From NCBI RefSeq assembly GCF_011058155.1, contig NZ_JAALFC010000001.1, positions 62,001 through 126,000 on the forward strand: a stretch of 64,000 bases of DNA. The letters are read 5' to 3'. Numbering within the stretch: position 1 is the stretch's first letter; every line of letters begins with the position of its first letter. A program made the position numbers and the translations under genes. The notes beneath the pieces are model-generated. The model was not told where the DNA came from. It saw only the letters and a program-made list of their open reading frames with translations, and did no database searches. This document shows, one piece after another, positions 49,212-59,560 of the stretch. This DNA is from Litoribacterium kuwaitense (GTDB taxonomy: Bacteria; Bacillota; Bacilli; Bacillales; DSM-28697).

Positions 49212-51029
49212 ATGAGCCAACGAATTCCGGAGGAAACGGTGGAGGCGATTCGTCAATCGGTGGATATTGTCGATGTCATCGGCGAGTATGTACAACTAAA
49301 AAAGCAAGGTAAAAACCATTTCGGACTCTGCCCGTTTCATGGAGAAAATACGCCTTCATTCTCTGTATCAGAAGACAAGCAAATCTTTCACTGCTTTGGC
49401 TGTGGGGTAGGTGGAAATGCCTTTCAATTCTTAATGGATTATAAAGGCATTTCGTTTGTTGAAGCCGTTCAATCATTAGCAACACAGACAAATGTCGCAT
49501 TGCCTGACGCGTCACACGTACCCACATCTCGACAATCACCTGAACAACAGGCCGTGAAAGAAGCCTATGAGCTTGTTACAAAGTTATATCATCATTTATT
49601 GATGAATACAGAAGAAGGGGCTATAGCTAGAGAATACGTGCAGCAACGCGATATTCATCTCGAAACAGCCAACCTGTTTCGCTTAGGATATGCTCCCGAC
49701 TCGTGGCAACTCACTGTACAATTTTTGGAGAAAAGAGGGTATGATTTAGCTTTAATGCATAAAGCTGGATTGATCGGATTTTCAGAGCACAAAGAACGGT
49801 ATTATGACAAGTACCGAAACCGTCTGATCTTTCCCATCGCTGACACGAATGGGACGATTATTGCGTTTGGCGGACGTGCGATTGCGCAGGAGATGGAGCC
49901 GAAATTTTTAAATACAGCTGAAACCCCTTGGTTTGAAAAGGGAAAAAACCTCTACTCATTTACTTTAGCAAGGCCGGCTGTTCAGAAAGAGAAAGCCCTC
50001 TTGCTCATGGAAGGAAACATTGATGTTGTCACAGCGCATCAAGCTGGCTTTACAAATGCTATAGCGACATTAGGCACTGCATTAACAAAACACCAGGCTT
50101 TGCTAATCAAACGTGCTGCTTCAAAAGTCACCCTTTGCTATGACCGTGATGATGCCGGGTGTAAGGCCGCTATAAGGGCTGCATCCTTACTCGAGGAAAT
50201 GGGAGTAGAAGTGCGCATCGCTGAGCTTCCTGAGGGGACTGATCCAGACGATTGTATTCGAAAGAAAGGGGCATCCTATTTTCAGCATGATGTGCTAGGG
50301 AATACAAAAACATTGATGGCGTTTAAGATGCAGTTAGCGAGAAGAGGTAAAAACCTTCGTGATGAAGGAGAACGTCTGCATTATATCGAAACTATTTTAA
50401 AGGATTTATTAAAACTTCATAGCGAAATTGAAAAAGAACATTATTTAACTCAGCTTTCAGAAGAATTTTCTATATCAGTCGATGTTTTAAGAAAAGAAAT
50501 GAATCGGCTACGTAAAGATAAGCTTGAAACCGATGTTTTCCCTGAAGAGCCAGCGCTACAACGCCATGTCACTCCTAAAAAAACAACACTGCGGTCTGCT
50601 TTTGAAAATGCTGAGCGGTTGCTGCTTACCCATATGCTAAAAGACGCTAATAATGCCGCAAGTGTATACGAAAAAATAGGTGTGTCTTTTTATGTAGAAG
50701 CGCATCAAGCGATTGCCACGCATCTTTACGCATACTATGAAGAGTATGACACAATGGACATTCCCCAGTTCATTGCACGTTTAAATGATGCGCGGTTGGA
50801 AAGCCTTGTATCAGAACTAGCATTGACAGGGCGTCAAGAGGCACTTTCTGAAAAAGAGCTTTCTGATTGCATACAACAGGTGTTGAATTATCCAGAATGG
50901 TTAATGATAAGAAAGAAAGAAAAGCAAAAAGAGGAAGCAGAAAAACGCAATGATTTTAAAATGGCGGCTCAAATTGGTCAGGATATCATTTTGCAAAAAC
51001 GCAAACTAAAATCTTTGCGATCCGTATAG
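49212..51029 (+). CDS. dnaG: DNA primase
   Basis: A 605-residue primase that makes RNA primers for replication. The N-terminal zinc finger CPFHGENTPSF...CFGCG (~residues 41-65), the RNA polymerase core with FGGRAIA and ATLGTALT, and a TOPRIM LLMEGNIDVV with YDRDDAG are visible, and a C-terminal DnaB-binding region follows. ATG 49212 follows ACGGAGGTGGTACG. Forms the conserved unit with sigA. Confidence 0.98.
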   Translation: MSQRIPEETVEAIRQSVDIVDVIGEYVQLKKQGKNHFGLCPFHGENTPSFSVSEDKQIFHCFGCGVGGNAFQFLMDYKGISFVEAVQSLATQTNVALPDASHVPTSRQSPEQQAVKEAYELVTKLYHHLLMNTEEGAIAREYVQQRDIHLETANLFRLGYAPDSWQLTVQFLEKRGYDLALMHKAGLIGFSEHKERYYDKYRNRLIFPIADTNGTIIAFGGRAIAQEMEPKFLNTAETPWFEKGKNLYSFTLARPAVQKEKALLLMEGNIDVVTAHQAGFTNAIATLGTALTKHQALLIKRAASKVTLCYDRDDAGCKAAIRAASLLEEMGVEVRIAELPEGTDPDDCIRKKGASYFQHDVLGNTKTLMAFKMQLARRGKNLRDEGERLHYIETILKDLLKLHSEIEKEHYLTQLSEEFSISVDVLRKEMNRLRKDKLETDVFPEEPALQRHVTPKKTTLRSAFENAERLLLTHMLKDANNAASVYEKIGVSFYVEAHQAIATHLYAYYEEYDTMDIPQFIARLNDARLESLVSELALTGRQEALSEKELSDCIQQVLNYPEWLMIRKKEKQKEEAEKRNDFKMAAQIGQDIILQKRKLKSLRSV

Positions 51030-51095
51030 ATGGGGAATAATTCGTTGCCTAACCCTTCGACGGCGAGGCTTGATTTTTTAGAAGGAGGCGGACAC

Positions 51096-52214
51096 ATGGC
51101 TGAAAAACCAGTTCGTTCAAAAGAAGTAGACGGGGAGCTTACCCTAGAGCAAGCAAAAGAGCAAATCACTGAAGTTGGTAAAAAGCGCGGTTCCATCACT
51201 TATGAAGAAATTGCTGAAAAAATGGCAGGCTTTGAGATGGAATCCGATCAAATGGACGAATTCTACGAGTATCTTGGCGATCAAGGTATAGAGGTGATTG
51301 GAGAAACTGAAGACGATCCCAATATGCAACAATTGTCCAAGGAAGAAGAATTTGACCTCAACGACTTAAGCGTGCCTCCTGGAGTCAAAATCAATGACCC
51401 TGTACGGATGTACCTAAAAGAGATCGGCAGGGTTGATTTGTTATCTGCTGACGACGAAATTCAATTGGCTAATCGCATTGAGCAAGGAGACGAGGAAGCC
51501 AAGAGAAGACTAGCAGAAGCAAACCTTCGTTTGGTCGTTTCCATCGCGAAGCGCTATGTAGGGCGTGGAATGCTCTTTTTAGACTTGATTCAAGAAGGAA
51601 ACATGGGCTTAATTAAAGCGGTAGAAAAATTTGACTATCGCAAAGGCTTTAAATTCAGCACATATGCCACATGGTGGATTCGCCAGGCAATTACGCGGGC
51701 GATTGCCGATCAAGCTAGAACGATCCGAATTCCAGTTCACATGGTGGAAACCATTAATAAGCTTGTTCGTGTACAGCGGCAACTTCTGCAGGACCTTGGG
51801 CGTGAACCGACACCTGAAGAGATTGCCAAAGATATGGAGCTGACTCCGGATAAAGTTCGAGAGATTTTAAAAATCGCTCAAGAGCCTGTCTCTTTAGAAA
51901 CACCGATTGGTGAAGAAGATGATTCACATTTAGGTGACTTTATTGAAGATCAAGAAGCGACATCACCATCCGATGCGGCAGCGTATGAATTACTAAAAGA
52001 ACAACTGGAAGATGTACTAGATACATTAACAGATCGTGAAGAAAATGTACTGCGACTTCGTTTTGGCTTGGATGATGGACGGACTCGAACGCTTGAAGAA
52101 GTTGGAAAAGTGTTTGGAGTCACAAGAGAACGTATCCGCCAAATAGAGGCAAAGGCATTACGCAAGCTTAGACACCCAAGCCGAAGCAAGCGATTAAAAG
52201 ACTTTTTAGAGTAA
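51096..52214 (+). CDS. sigA: Primary sigma factor SigA (RpoD)
   Basis: A 372-residue housekeeping sigma factor. Region 1.2 starts near [17 protein letters not shown]; region 2 is [57 protein letters not shown]; region 4 has [15 protein letters not shown] and [23 protein letters not shown] 51096 with GAAGGAGGCGG in front gives MAEKPVRSK; the longer frame to 51030 has no site. Confidence 0.98.
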   Translation: MAEKPVRSKEVDGELTLEQAKEQITEVGKKRGSITYEEIAEKMAGFEMESDQMDEFYEYLGDQGIEVIGETEDDPNMQQLSKEEEFDLNDLSVPPGVKINDPVRMYLKEIGRVDLLSADDEIQLANRIEQGDEEAKRRLAEANLRLVVSIAKRYVGRGMLFLDLIQEGNMGLIKAVEKFDYRKGFKFSTYATWWIRQAITRAIADQARTIRIPVHMVETINKLVRVQRQLLQDLGREPTPEEIAKDMELTPDKVREILKIAQEPVSLETPIGEEDDSHLGDFIEDQEATSPSDAAAYELLKEQLEDVLDTLTDREENVLRLRFGLDDGRTRTLEEVGKVFGVTRERIRQIEAKALRKLRHPSRSKRLKDFLE

Positions 52215-52229
52215 AGTAACGGGCAAGGG

Positions 52230-52275
52230 TGGTTTGCTTCCAAGAGGAGCAAACCATTCTTCGGTTTGGTTTTTT
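52230..52275 (+). terminator. Terminator of dnaG-sigA with overlapping alternative hairpin
   Basis: TGGTTTGCT (52230-52238) pairs with AGCAAACCA (52248-52256). The same right arm, CAAACC (52250-52255), can instead pair with GGTTTG (52263-52268), which is followed by GTTTTTT. The two hairpins exclude each other; only the second looks like a terminator. Confidence 0.7.
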
Positions 52276-52491
52276 CGATCTTGTATTTATTTTACTGAAT
52301 CTTAAATTGTTTTGCAAATGACCATAGCACATTTTTGTCAATGTTTTCTTCGACGAAATTCGTACAATCTTGTGTCTTTAAGTAAATCATACGGATGAGC
52401 TCTTTCTAAACAGGCTCATTTGGAGTAAAATAACTATTGTGCGAGCGTTTTAATAACGCCTCGTTACGAGGGTACATAAGGGGGAGCATTA

Positions 52492-52833
52492 ATGAAAAAT
52501 CCACTCATGCCATTTTTAACGATTGCCGTTCTAGGCATCATCCTTGTCTTTGGATTGTCAGTATATGGAGTGACGCAACAAGCAGCTGGTGATGGAGAAG
52601 GCGAATCTACTCCAGCGACACCTGAAGAAATTTATGCACAAGCTTGTGCTAGTTGCCATGGACAAAATCTTGAAGGGGCTTCCGGGCCAGCGCTTCAGGC
52701 GATTGGTAGTAAATACTCTGCGGATGAGATCAAAGGAATTGTTCAAGAACCACCAAGTCAGATGATGCCACCGAATCTCGTTCAAGGAGAAGAGCTGGAT
52801 GCTTTAGCAGAATGGCTTGGCGAACAACAGTAA
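52492..52833 (+). CDS. cccA: Membrane-anchored c-type cytochrome (c550 type)
   Basis: A 113-residue cytochrome with one N-terminal membrane helix (~6-27), an acidic, Ala/Thr-rich linker and a heme domain with CASCH (~52-56) and a downstream MMPPNL that supplies the axial Met. Electron carrier on the outer face of the membrane. Position after sigA equals B. subtilis cccA. GGGGGAGCATTA precedes the ATG. Confidence 0.93.
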   Translation: MKNPLMPFLTIAVLGIILVFGLSVYGVTQQAAGDGEGESTPATPEEIYAQACASCHGQNLEGASGPALQAIGSKYSADEIKGIVQEPPSQMMPPNLVQGEELDALAEWLGEQQ

Positions 52834-52842
52834 TATTTGAGT

Positions 52843-52872
52843 AAAAAGGCAGTTTGCTAAAACTGCCTTTTT
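52843..52872 (+). terminator. Terminator after cccA
   Basis: AAAAAGGCAGTTT and AAACTGCCTTTTT pair around GCTA. Confidence 0.93.
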
Positions 52873-52928
52873 GCTATTTTTATTTAAAAGGAACCTATAA
52901 TAACAGGGTTGAAAAAGGGGACATGTCA

Positions 52929-53624
52929 ATGGACGCGATTCAGTTATCTCATCGTTTGCAAGCCGTTGCCGAGCAAGTGCCGAGCGGGCTCGTTGTAGCA
53001 GATATAGGGTCTGACCATGCATTTTTACCGTGCGCGCTCGTCCTTTCCAAGAGGGCTCCATATGCGATTGCTGGAGAAGTGAATGAAGGCCCCTATCAAT
53101 CGGCAAAGCAACAGGTGGCTTCTTTAGGGCTGGCAGATTATATTTCAGTACGAAAAGGAGACGGGCTTTCAATCATTTGTGAAGGTGAAGTCGATTGTAT
53201 TACAATCTGTGGTATGGGGGGCGTACTCATTTCGACAATTCTTGAGGCAGGCCATGCCGTTCTTCCAGTTCAAAGGCTGGTTCTTCAACCAAATAATGGA
53301 GAAAGACCGTTACGTCAATGGCTTTTTAAGCATGGTTGGTCAATTACAGAGGAAGTCATCTTAAAAGAAAACGGAAAAATTTACGAAATTATTGCAGCGG
53401 AGCCTGGCGTGAGTGAGTTGGAGGAAGCGGATCTGCTGTTTGGTCCAAAGCTTCGTCAACGAAGCGAAGATTTGGTGTTTCAAGAAAAATGGCAGCAGGA
53501 ATATAACAAGGTAGAGCGCTTATTAACGTCATTAAATAAGGCTACGACCCTTTCAGAGGATATTGTGCAGAAAAAAGCATATTATCAACAAAAACTATCG
53601 ATGATTCAAGAGGTGATCACATGA
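52929..53624 (+). CDS. trmK: tRNA (adenine-22-N1)-methyltransferase TrmK
   Basis: A 231-residue class I methyltransferase forming m1A22 in tRNA (yqfN). LSHRLQAVAEQVP leads to SAM motif VADIGSDHAFLPCAL; CITICGMGGVLI and LQPNNGERPLRQWL are TrmK blocks. ATG 52929 lies eight bases after AAAAAGGGG; ATG 52923 is only three bases from it. It overlaps the next gene by four bases. Confidence 0.94.
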   Translation: MDAIQLSHRLQAVAEQVPSGLVVADIGSDHAFLPCALVLSKRAPYAIAGEVNEGPYQSAKQQVASLGLADYISVRKGDGLSIICEGEVDCITICGMGGVLISTILEAGHAVLPVQRLVLQPNNGERPLRQWLFKHGWSITEEVILKENGKIYEIIAAEPGVSELEEADLLFGPKLRQRSEDLVFQEKWQQEYNKVERLLTSLNKATTLSEDIVQKKAYYQQKLSMIQEVIT

Positions 53625-54718
53625 ACATTCAAGAAGCGATCGATGTATTCGAACGTTGGGCGAAGCCGTCATTTGCAGTGGAAGGCGACCGCATTGGTTT
53701 GCAAATTGGCGATTCTTCACGTAAGCTCACGGGCATTCTCGTGACTCTAGATGTAACCAAAGACGTTGTAGCTGAAGCTGTGCAGTGTGGAGCAAATCTC
53801 ATTATTGCACACCATCCTTTTATATTTCAGCCTATAAAGAATGTACACACTTCTACTTATCGCGGAGGACTTTTAGCGTCCCTTTTAGCAAATGATCTTT
53901 CTGTTTACGTTGCTCATACGAATTTAGACATTGTTCAAGGTGGCGTGAATGATATGATGGCCGAAGCGCTTGGACTCATTAACAGTCAAGTACTCGTCTC
54001 AACGAAAACAGAGGCTTTACATAAACTGATTGTTTATACACCAGAGACGCATTCTGAAGCTGTTCATCAAGCAATGGGACAGGCTGGTGCTGGCAGCCTT
54101 GGCCATTATCGTGACTGTGCTTTTTCAACAAAAGGGATCGGGATGTTTCGACCGGATAAAGAGGCGACACCTTATCTTGGAAAAGAAGGTGTGTTAGAAA
54201 GAGTGGATGAAATTCGCTTGGAGGTCGTCGTAGAAGAGGGGGACATTGAAAATGTACTTACCGCTGCACGACAGGTTCACCCATACGAGGAAATGGCATA
54301 TGATCTCATTCGCATGGACATTCCAGGCAAGGAATATGGATTGGGACGGATTGGTACCTTGCCTGCTCCGATGACTTTAAAGTCATTTGCAGACCTTGTC
54401 AAAAAGAGTTTTGACGTCCCCTTTGTCCGTATCATAGGAAATGAAGATCAGCCTGTAGAAAGGGTTGCAGTCCTTGGCGGGGATGGAAATAAGTATGTCT
54501 CAGCGGCGCAAAAACAAGGAGCGGATGTTTTTGTCACGGGTGATTTATACTTTCACATTGCTCAAGATGCGATGTATGAAGGTTTAATGTTAATTGACCC
54601 TGGTCATCATGCGGAAAAAATAATGAAACAAGGGGTTGTTGATGTGTTACGGAAAAAGCTTCCCCATGTAAAGATGTACGCTTCACAACTGAGCTCTGAG
54701 CCGTTTAAATTAGGATAA
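53621..54718 (+). CDS. yqfO: Nif3-like dinuclear metal-binding protein YqfO
   Basis: A 365-residue NIF3/GTP cyclohydrolase I type 2 family protein. The metal-binding ligands are in IIAHHPFIF and YVAHTNLD at the N-terminus and DPGHHAEKIM at the end; a PII-like insertion lies in the middle (~residues 130-230, HKLIVYTPETHSEAV). Function not settled; often paired with trmK as here. Confidence 0.93.
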   Translation: MNIQEAIDVFERWAKPSFAVEGDRIGLQIGDSSRKLTGILVTLDVTKDVVAEAVQCGANLIIAHHPFIFQPIKNVHTSTYRGGLLASLLANDLSVYVAHTNLDIVQGGVNDMMAEALGLINSQVLVSTKTEALHKLIVYTPETHSEAVHQAMGQAGAGSLGHYRDCAFSTKGIGMFRPDKEATPYLGKEGVLERVDEIRLEVVVEEGDIENVLTAARQVHPYEEMAYDLIRMDIPGKEYGLGRIGTLPAPMTLKSFADLVKKSFDVPFVRIIGNEDQPVERVAVLGGDGNKYVSAAQKQGADVFVTGDLYFHIAQDAMYEGLMLIDPGHHAEKIMKQGVVDVLRKKLPHVKMYASQLSSEPFKLG

Positions 54719-54724
54719 GTAAGG

Positions 54725-54764
54725 AGGTGCTTTTCGCTTTGATTTACGAAAAGCACCTTTTTTT
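54725..54764. terminator. Bidirectional terminator between yqfO and ispH
   Basis: AGGTGCTTTTCG (54725-54736) and CGAAAAGCACCT (54747-54758) are perfect complements, then seven Ts. It can serve both converging genes. Confidence 0.93.
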
Positions 54765-55719
54765 ATGTTGTCGATGATTTTTTGGCACGTACTTTTGGAA
54801 GGATTTTTCCTAGCTCTAATGTCCACTCTCGTTTCCAAGTGGCTTCGTTCTCCCAAGAAAAAGCTTCAAAAAATGCAATAACTTCACGCACGACTGGTGT
54901 AGGTGTTGATGCGCCTGCTGTTACGGCAACAGTCTCTACATTCTTTAGCCAGTCCAGTTCAATATCACGAATGTCAGAAATACGATAGGCCTTCGTTCCA
55001 GCTATCTCCTCGGACACTTGAGCAAGCCGGTTTGAGTTGTTGCTGCGTGGATCACCGACGACGATCGTTAAATCGGCTTCCTTCGCTTGCTCAGCAACGG
55101 CTTCTTGACGAACTTGGGTCGCCTTGCAAATTTCTTTATGAAACTCAGCCTGAGGGTAACGTTTCGTGATTTCTTCTGAAACATCAATAACGTCCCATTG
55201 GCTCATCGTCGTTTGGTTCGTAATGAGAATATGATCATTGTTTATCTGAAGATGTTGAACGTCTTCTGGTATTTCAACTAAATGAACAGCATGGGGAGCA
55301 ACACCAATCGCTCCTTCCGGCTCAGGGTGCTTTTTCTTGCCAATATACACAATATCATACCCTTCGGCCGCTTTATCACGAATGAGGTCATGTGTCACTG
55401 TGACATCTGGACATGTCGCATCTAATACTGTCAGACCCTTTGCTTCTGCTCTTTTTCGAACAGAAGGAGATACACCGTGTGCAGTAAAAATGACCGTTCC
55501 ATGATCAATGCCTTCCAATAAATCTTCTCTGCTGTCACCATCTAGTGTAATAATGCCTTCTGACTCAAAGGCATCGGTAACATGCGCATTGTGTACAATC
55601 ATTCCAAGGATATAGATCGGTCTGGGCAGTGTTTTATCCATGGCGGCATTTTTCGCGATCACCATCGCATCAACAACGCCATAACAATAGCCTCTAGGTG
55701 CAATTTTAATAACTTTCAT
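54763..55719 (-). CDS. ispH: 4-hydroxy-3-methylbut-2-enyl diphosphate reductase
   Basis: A 318-residue iron-sulfur enzyme for the last step of the MEP isoprenoid pathway, making IPP and DMAPP. The three cluster Cys are in [17 protein letters not shown] and [20 protein letters not shown] and the C-terminal [15 protein letters not shown] are also typical. Start 55719 follows GAGAGGAGGGCTGGA; the frame continues 59 codons upstream without a site. Confidence 0.96.
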   Translation of the reverse strand: MKVIKIAPRGYCYGVVDAMVIAKNAAMDKTLPRPIYILGMIVHNAHVTDAFESEGIITLDGDSREDLLEGIDHGTVIFTAHGVSPSVRKRAEAKGLTVLDATCPDVTVTHDLIRDKAAEGYDIVYIGKKKHPEPEGAIGVAPHAVHLVEIPEDVQHLQINNDHILITNQTTMSQWDVIDVSEEITKRYPQAEFHKEICKATQVRQEAVAEQAKEADLTIVVGDPRSNNSNRLAQVSEEIAGTKAYRISDIRDIELDWLKNVETVAVTAGASTPTPVVREVIAFFEAFSWENEATWKREWTLELGKILPKVRAKKSSTT

Positions 55720-55871
55720 TCCAGCCCTCCTCTCAATCACTACCATTATAAATGATACGAGACAGGTTTGACAAAGGTTCCGTGTCACAGGAAGTGTCTG
55801 AACATGGAAAAGGCGATGGTGGTATGATACACTCTGTGAAGAATATAGAAAGTGTAAGGTAGGTGGAGAGG

Positions 55872-56774
55872 ATGAAGCTTGGTTCTCATGTGTCAATGAA
55901 AGGAAAGAAAATGCTTCTTGGCTCCAGTGAGGAAGCTGTGAGCTACGGTGCTACGACATTTATGATTTATACAGGTGCACCGCAAAATACGAGAAGAAAG
56001 CCTATAGAGGAATTAAATATTGCTGAGGGCTTAGAACACGCGAAGGCCCACGGTATTGACGAAATTGTGATACACGCACCGTACATTATTAACTTAGGGA
56101 ACTCTGTCAAAAAAGAAACCTTTGAATTAGGAGTCTCTTTCTTACGAAATGAGCTTGATCGTGCCAAAGCAATTGGTGCCAAGCAAATTGTTCTGCACCC
56201 AGGAGCACATGTTGGGGAAGGACCTGAAAAAGGCATTCAACAAATCATTAAAGGGTTGAATGAGGTGCTCAACGCAAAAGAGGACGTACAAATTGCACTG
56301 GAGACCATGGCTGGAAAAGGTTCAGAGTGTGGCCGTACATTTGAAGAGCTCGCTTCGATTATCGATGGTGTAACGCACAATGAGAACCTTTCTGTTTGCT
56401 TCGATACATGTCATACCCATGATGCAGGCTACGATATTGTCCATGATTTTGATGGGGTACTGGACGAGTTTGATCGCATCGTTGGCGTTGATCGCATCAA
56501 AGTGATTCATGTCAACGACAGTAAAAATGAGCGAGGCGCCGGAAAAGACCGCCATGAGAATATCGGCTTTGGACATATCGGGTTTGATGCGCTTTGGCAA
56601 GTCGTTACGCATAAGCAATTTGCGGCGTTGCCAAAAATTTTGGAGACGCCTTATGTCGGAGAAGACAAAAATCATAAAAAACCGCCATACAAGCTAGAAA
56701 TTGATATGCTAAAAGGTGGATCATTTAATGAGCGTCTCAAGGATGAATTGATGGGTGAAAAAACAAACGCCTAG
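55872..56774 (+). CDS. nfo: Endonuclease IV (AP endonuclease)
   Basis: A 300-residue zinc TIM-barrel enzyme cutting DNA at abasic sites (yqfS). [38 protein letters not shown] and the zinc-ligand blocks [30 protein letters not shown] and HVNDSKN are all there. ATG 55872 after GGTGGAGAGG. In B. subtilis it is expressed in the forespore. Confidence 0.97.
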   Translation: MKLGSHVSMKGKKMLLGSSEEAVSYGATTFMIYTGAPQNTRRKPIEELNIAEGLEHAKAHGIDEIVIHAPYIINLGNSVKKETFELGVSFLRNELDRAKAIGAKQIVLHPGAHVGEGPEKGIQQIIKGLNEVLNAKEDVQIALETMAGKGSECGRTFEELASIIDGVTHNENLSVCFDTCHTHDAGYDIVHDFDGVLDEFDRIVGVDRIKVIHVNDSKNERGAGKDRHENIGFGHIGFDALWQVVTHKQFAALPKILETPYVGEDKNHKKPPYKLEIDMLKGGSFNERLKDELMGEKTNA

Positions 56775-56791
56775 CCTTTAGACATTAAAGG

Positions 56792-56833
56792 AGTGTAGAC
56801 AAAGTGAACTGTAATCTTTGTCTACACTTTTTT
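56792..56833. terminator. Terminator between nfo and yqfT
   Basis: AGTGTAGACAAAG (56792-56804) and CTTTGTCTACACT (56816-56828) are perfect complements, then Ts; located between converging genes. Confidence 0.95.
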
Positions 56834-56853
56834 ACCATTATTTTCACACACGA

Positions 56854-57117
56854 TTACTTTCTCTTGTTTAGAAGTTCATCAAGTAGTTGGTTAAGCTGTT
56901 GAGCGGTTTTTGGATCTGTTTCTTGTTCAATCGAATAGATGAGCCTTCTCCTTTGTTGCGTGTCAAATATATTGATTCTTGGCTCTTTCTTCAATATATT
57001 TATAATAGAATCTGCTTGTTGTCTATTGATGGAAAAATCATATTTTTTTGCATACTTTAATAATTCATTCGTTGTTAAATTTTTGACTTTTTGATTGACG
57101 ATATTCTGGATAATCAT
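56854..57117 (-). CDS. yqfT: YqfT family protein (DUF2624)
   Basis: An 87-residue protein with the pattern NQKVKNLTTNELLKYAKKYDFSINRQQADSIINIL, typical of DUF2624/YqfT, a Bacillaceae family of unknown function. Start 57117 follows AAGGAGGGAAGAA; the ORF's first Met at 57135 lies upstream of that site. Placed next to nfo as in B. subtilis. Confidence 0.85.
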   Translation of the reverse strand: MIIQNIVNQKVKNLTTNELLKYAKKYDFSINRQQADSIINILKKEPRINIFDTQQRRRLIYSIEQETDPKTAQQLNQLLDELLNKRK

Positions 57118-57250
57118 TTCTTCCCTCCTTGTCACCTTTTTCTTAAAAAGTATGCCATAAGGCGAAAGATCATGAATGGTCTAGGAAGGATAATCGTGGT
57201 AATATGCTGTATAGGTATAGTGTGAGACGTAAAAGAGGGGGAAGCATAGC

Positions 57251-58654
57251 GTGCAATCATACGATCGAGTCGATGACAAGGTCAACGCTTTTGAAGGACT
57301 AACTTCAGAAATCCGCCTTGTGCTTGACACCAATGGTGAGATAATAAGCATAAATTCCTATGGGAGAAGAATATTTGAAAAGGAGACATTCTCTTTTTTC
57401 GACTACTTTGAAGAAGACGTTCGGCACAAAGCGTTTCAATTTTTGCAAAATGTTACTTTATCTGAGCAGGAACTGAAGGTCAGTCTTCCGATTGTAAAAA
57501 AACAACAAAAGAAGAAGCTCGTATGCAAAGGAAAAAAAGGTAAGGGGGGCATTTATATCGTTGCTTTCTTAGCATCTAATGAAAAAAGTGCTGAAGGGGA
57601 ACAAATATTCTCTCTGCTGAAAAATCAAGAGCAACGCGGACAGCTCCTGCATTTTCTTACAGAACAATTAGATTTAGCGATTATTTTGTTTTCTGATAAG
57701 GATACAATTGAGTTCTCTAACAAACGTTTTGAAGAAATGTTTTTAGTTGAAGAAGAGGGAATGATTGGTCAAACACTTTTTGATCTAAATGATGATCATC
57801 CGATGAAAGAAACGTTAAAGAGTATTGTGAAAGATACGCGGATAAATAAGAAAGTCAGTGAACGCTATTATTATGAAGACGAAGCATTATTTCAATTTCA
57901 AGGCATTTATTTTGAAGATGATCAAGCTGTATTACTTATTATTCATGATCGATCATACCAACAGCGGTTTGAAAATTTGCTCGTATATAAACAACAAATG
58001 GAAAGCGTTTCCCAACTTGCAGCTGGTGTTGCTCATGAGTTAAGGAATCCACTGTCAGTCATACGCGGATTTTTACAATTATCCTCGTTAACAAATGATT
58101 GGAATAAATATTACAATACAATTCTTAGTGAACTGACACGAATGAACGATATTATTGAAGATTTCCTTTCGGTCTCAAGAAAGAAAATTAACAAGCAAAA
58201 GGTACAGCCTCACACCATTTTTAAATCACTCATATACATCATTCGTTCTGAATGTTTGTTACATAACATCACCTTTGAATATCATATCGAGGAGACAGAG
58301 GCTTACGTCAACGTAAACGAGGCGATGATTAAGCAGGTCTTACTAAATTTACTTCGAAACACGATCGAAGTTTATGAGGAAAAGTCTAAAAACCGGCGTT
58401 TTGTTTTATATACGCGGGTCGCCAATGGAGATTATTATATTACTGTGCAAGATTTTGGAAAAGGGATGTCTCCGGAAGTTTTAGAACAGCTGGGAAAACC
58501 GTTTTTTACAACGAAAGAGAAAGGAAATGGTATTGGAATACCGTTATGTAAGAAGATTGTTGAAAGCCATGAAGGGGAATTTCATGTAGAGAGTGAGTTA
58601 GGTGTTGGTACAAAAATTACATTCAGCTTGCCTTTGATTCATCATTCGCCTTAA
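57251..58654 (+). CDS. Orphan sensor histidine kinase, sporulation-kinase-like
   Basis: A 467-residue histidine kinase without membrane helices. Two PAS-like regions (~20-120 and ~140-240) precede the phosphoacceptor box with His in GVAHELRNPLSVIRGF (~260). Then come the N box LLNLLRNTIEVYEEKSK, D/F box VQDFGKGMSPEV, and G box KEKGNGIGIPLCKKIVE. No response regulator lies next to it. The design recalls the Kin kinases that feed Spo0F. GTG start after GAGGGGGGAAG. The specific Kin homologue cannot be decided from sequence alone. Confidence 0.88.
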   Translation: MQSYDRVDDKVNAFEGLTSEIRLVLDTNGEIISINSYGRRIFEKETFSFFDYFEEDVRHKAFQFLQNVTLSEQELKVSLPIVKKQQKKKLVCKGKKGKGGIYIVAFLASNEKSAEGEQIFSLLKNQEQRGQLLHFLTEQLDLAIILFSDKDTIEFSNKRFEEMFLVEEEGMIGQTLFDLNDDHPMKETLKSIVKDTRINKKVSERYYYEDEALFQFQGIYFEDDQAVLLIIHDRSYQQRFENLLVYKQQMESVSQLAAGVAHELRNPLSVIRGFLQLSSLTNDWNKYYNTILSELTRMNDIIEDFLSVSRKKINKQKVQPHTIFKSLIYIIRSECLLHNITFEYHIEETEAYVNVNEAMIKQVLLNLLRNTIEVYEEKSKNRRFVLYTRVANGDYYITVQDFGKGMSPEVLEQLGKPFFTTKEKGNGIGIPLCKKIVESHEGEFHVESELGVGTKITFSLPLIHHSP

Positions 58655-58756
58655 GCATTTTATTAAGGAGGCTCGTCGAGGGTGAAAGAAGTTTAAGGGT
58701 TGCAAGTGGAGAAGCAATCCGCTATGATAGTCGTCATGAACAAAGGAGGGATAGGA

Positions 58757-59500
58757 ATGCATCAAAAACGATCGCGTCCAACAATGTTCATGATGCTCAC
58801 GGCCATCTTACTCTGTGCAGGCATCACCTTTTACTTCAATCTATTGGTTACAGACTTAGAGAATCAAGTTGAAACACTCGAAAAAAAGAATAACGAAAAA
58901 GAGCGGATAATGGACCAGTACTCGATCTCACCTGAAATGATTCAGTCTTATGTAAAAAAAGAACGTAACCCTAGTATGGATGGATATACAGACTGGAAGA
59001 AAGCAGACAGAGTTGCAGATCAATTTTATCGTCAAAGTGGCGGGAAATTTAAAAAAGAATGGGCACTCTTTCTCGTACAAGAAGCCCAACGCTATGAAAT
59101 TGACCCATATGTGGTCTATGAGCTCTTAGACGTTGAGAGTGGAGGTACGTTTGATCCGACTTTAGAAGGACCAGAGACAAAATATGGACGAGCTTATGGG
59201 ATGTCACAGTTTATGAAAAATACCGCACCTTGGATTGCTGAAATGGCAGGTTTGCCTTATAAGGATGAAATGTTGTTTGATCCGATGTACTCAATTCAAC
59301 TGTCCATTGTGTATCTTGACTTTCTTCACGAGCGATACGACAACTGGGATCAGACGCTAACCGCTTACCATCGAGGTATCTTCGGTATGCACAATTATGT
59401 TAAAGAAAACGGTGACGCGAAAAGCTGGTACGCTACACAAATTCAAGCAGACGCAGCGAAGCAAAAGCAAACGTTACTAGCTCAGAAAGGTGACTCATAA
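58757..59500 (+). CDS. Membrane-anchored lytic transglycosylase (SLT domain)
   Basis: A 247-residue protein with an N-terminal membrane helix (~12-30), a coiled coil (LENQVETLEKKNNEKE), and a GH23 transglycosylase domain. The catalytic Glu lies in LDVESGGTFDP; AYGMSQFMKNTAPWIAEM and LTAYHRG are the other SLT blocks. It probably cuts peptidoglycan outside the membrane. ATG 58757 is preceded by AAAGGAGGGATAGGA. About 100 bases after the kinase gene, no terminator between, so perhaps co-transcribed. Confidence 0.88.
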   Translation: MHQKRSRPTMFMMLTAILLCAGITFYFNLLVTDLENQVETLEKKNNEKERIMDQYSISPEMIQSYVKKERNPSMDGYTDWKKADRVADQFYRQSGGKFKKEWALFLVQEAQRYEIDPYVVYELLDVESGGTFDPTLEGPETKYGRAYGMSQFMKNTAPWIAEMAGLPYKDEMLFDPMYSIQLSIVYLDFLHERYDNWDQTLTAYHRGIFGMHNYVKENGDAKSWYATQIQADAAKQKQTLLAQKGDS

Positions 59501-59520
59501 CAAAAATTCGTTCATCACCT

Positions 59521-59560
59521 CCTCCAATTGTCCATTTTGGACAAATTTGGAGGTGTTTTT
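59521..59560 (+). terminator. Terminator after the transglycosylase gene
   Basis: CCTCCAA-TTGTCC (59521-59533) pairs with GGACAA-TTGGAGG (59539-59553) with a two-base bulge, then TTTTT. Confidence 0.88.
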
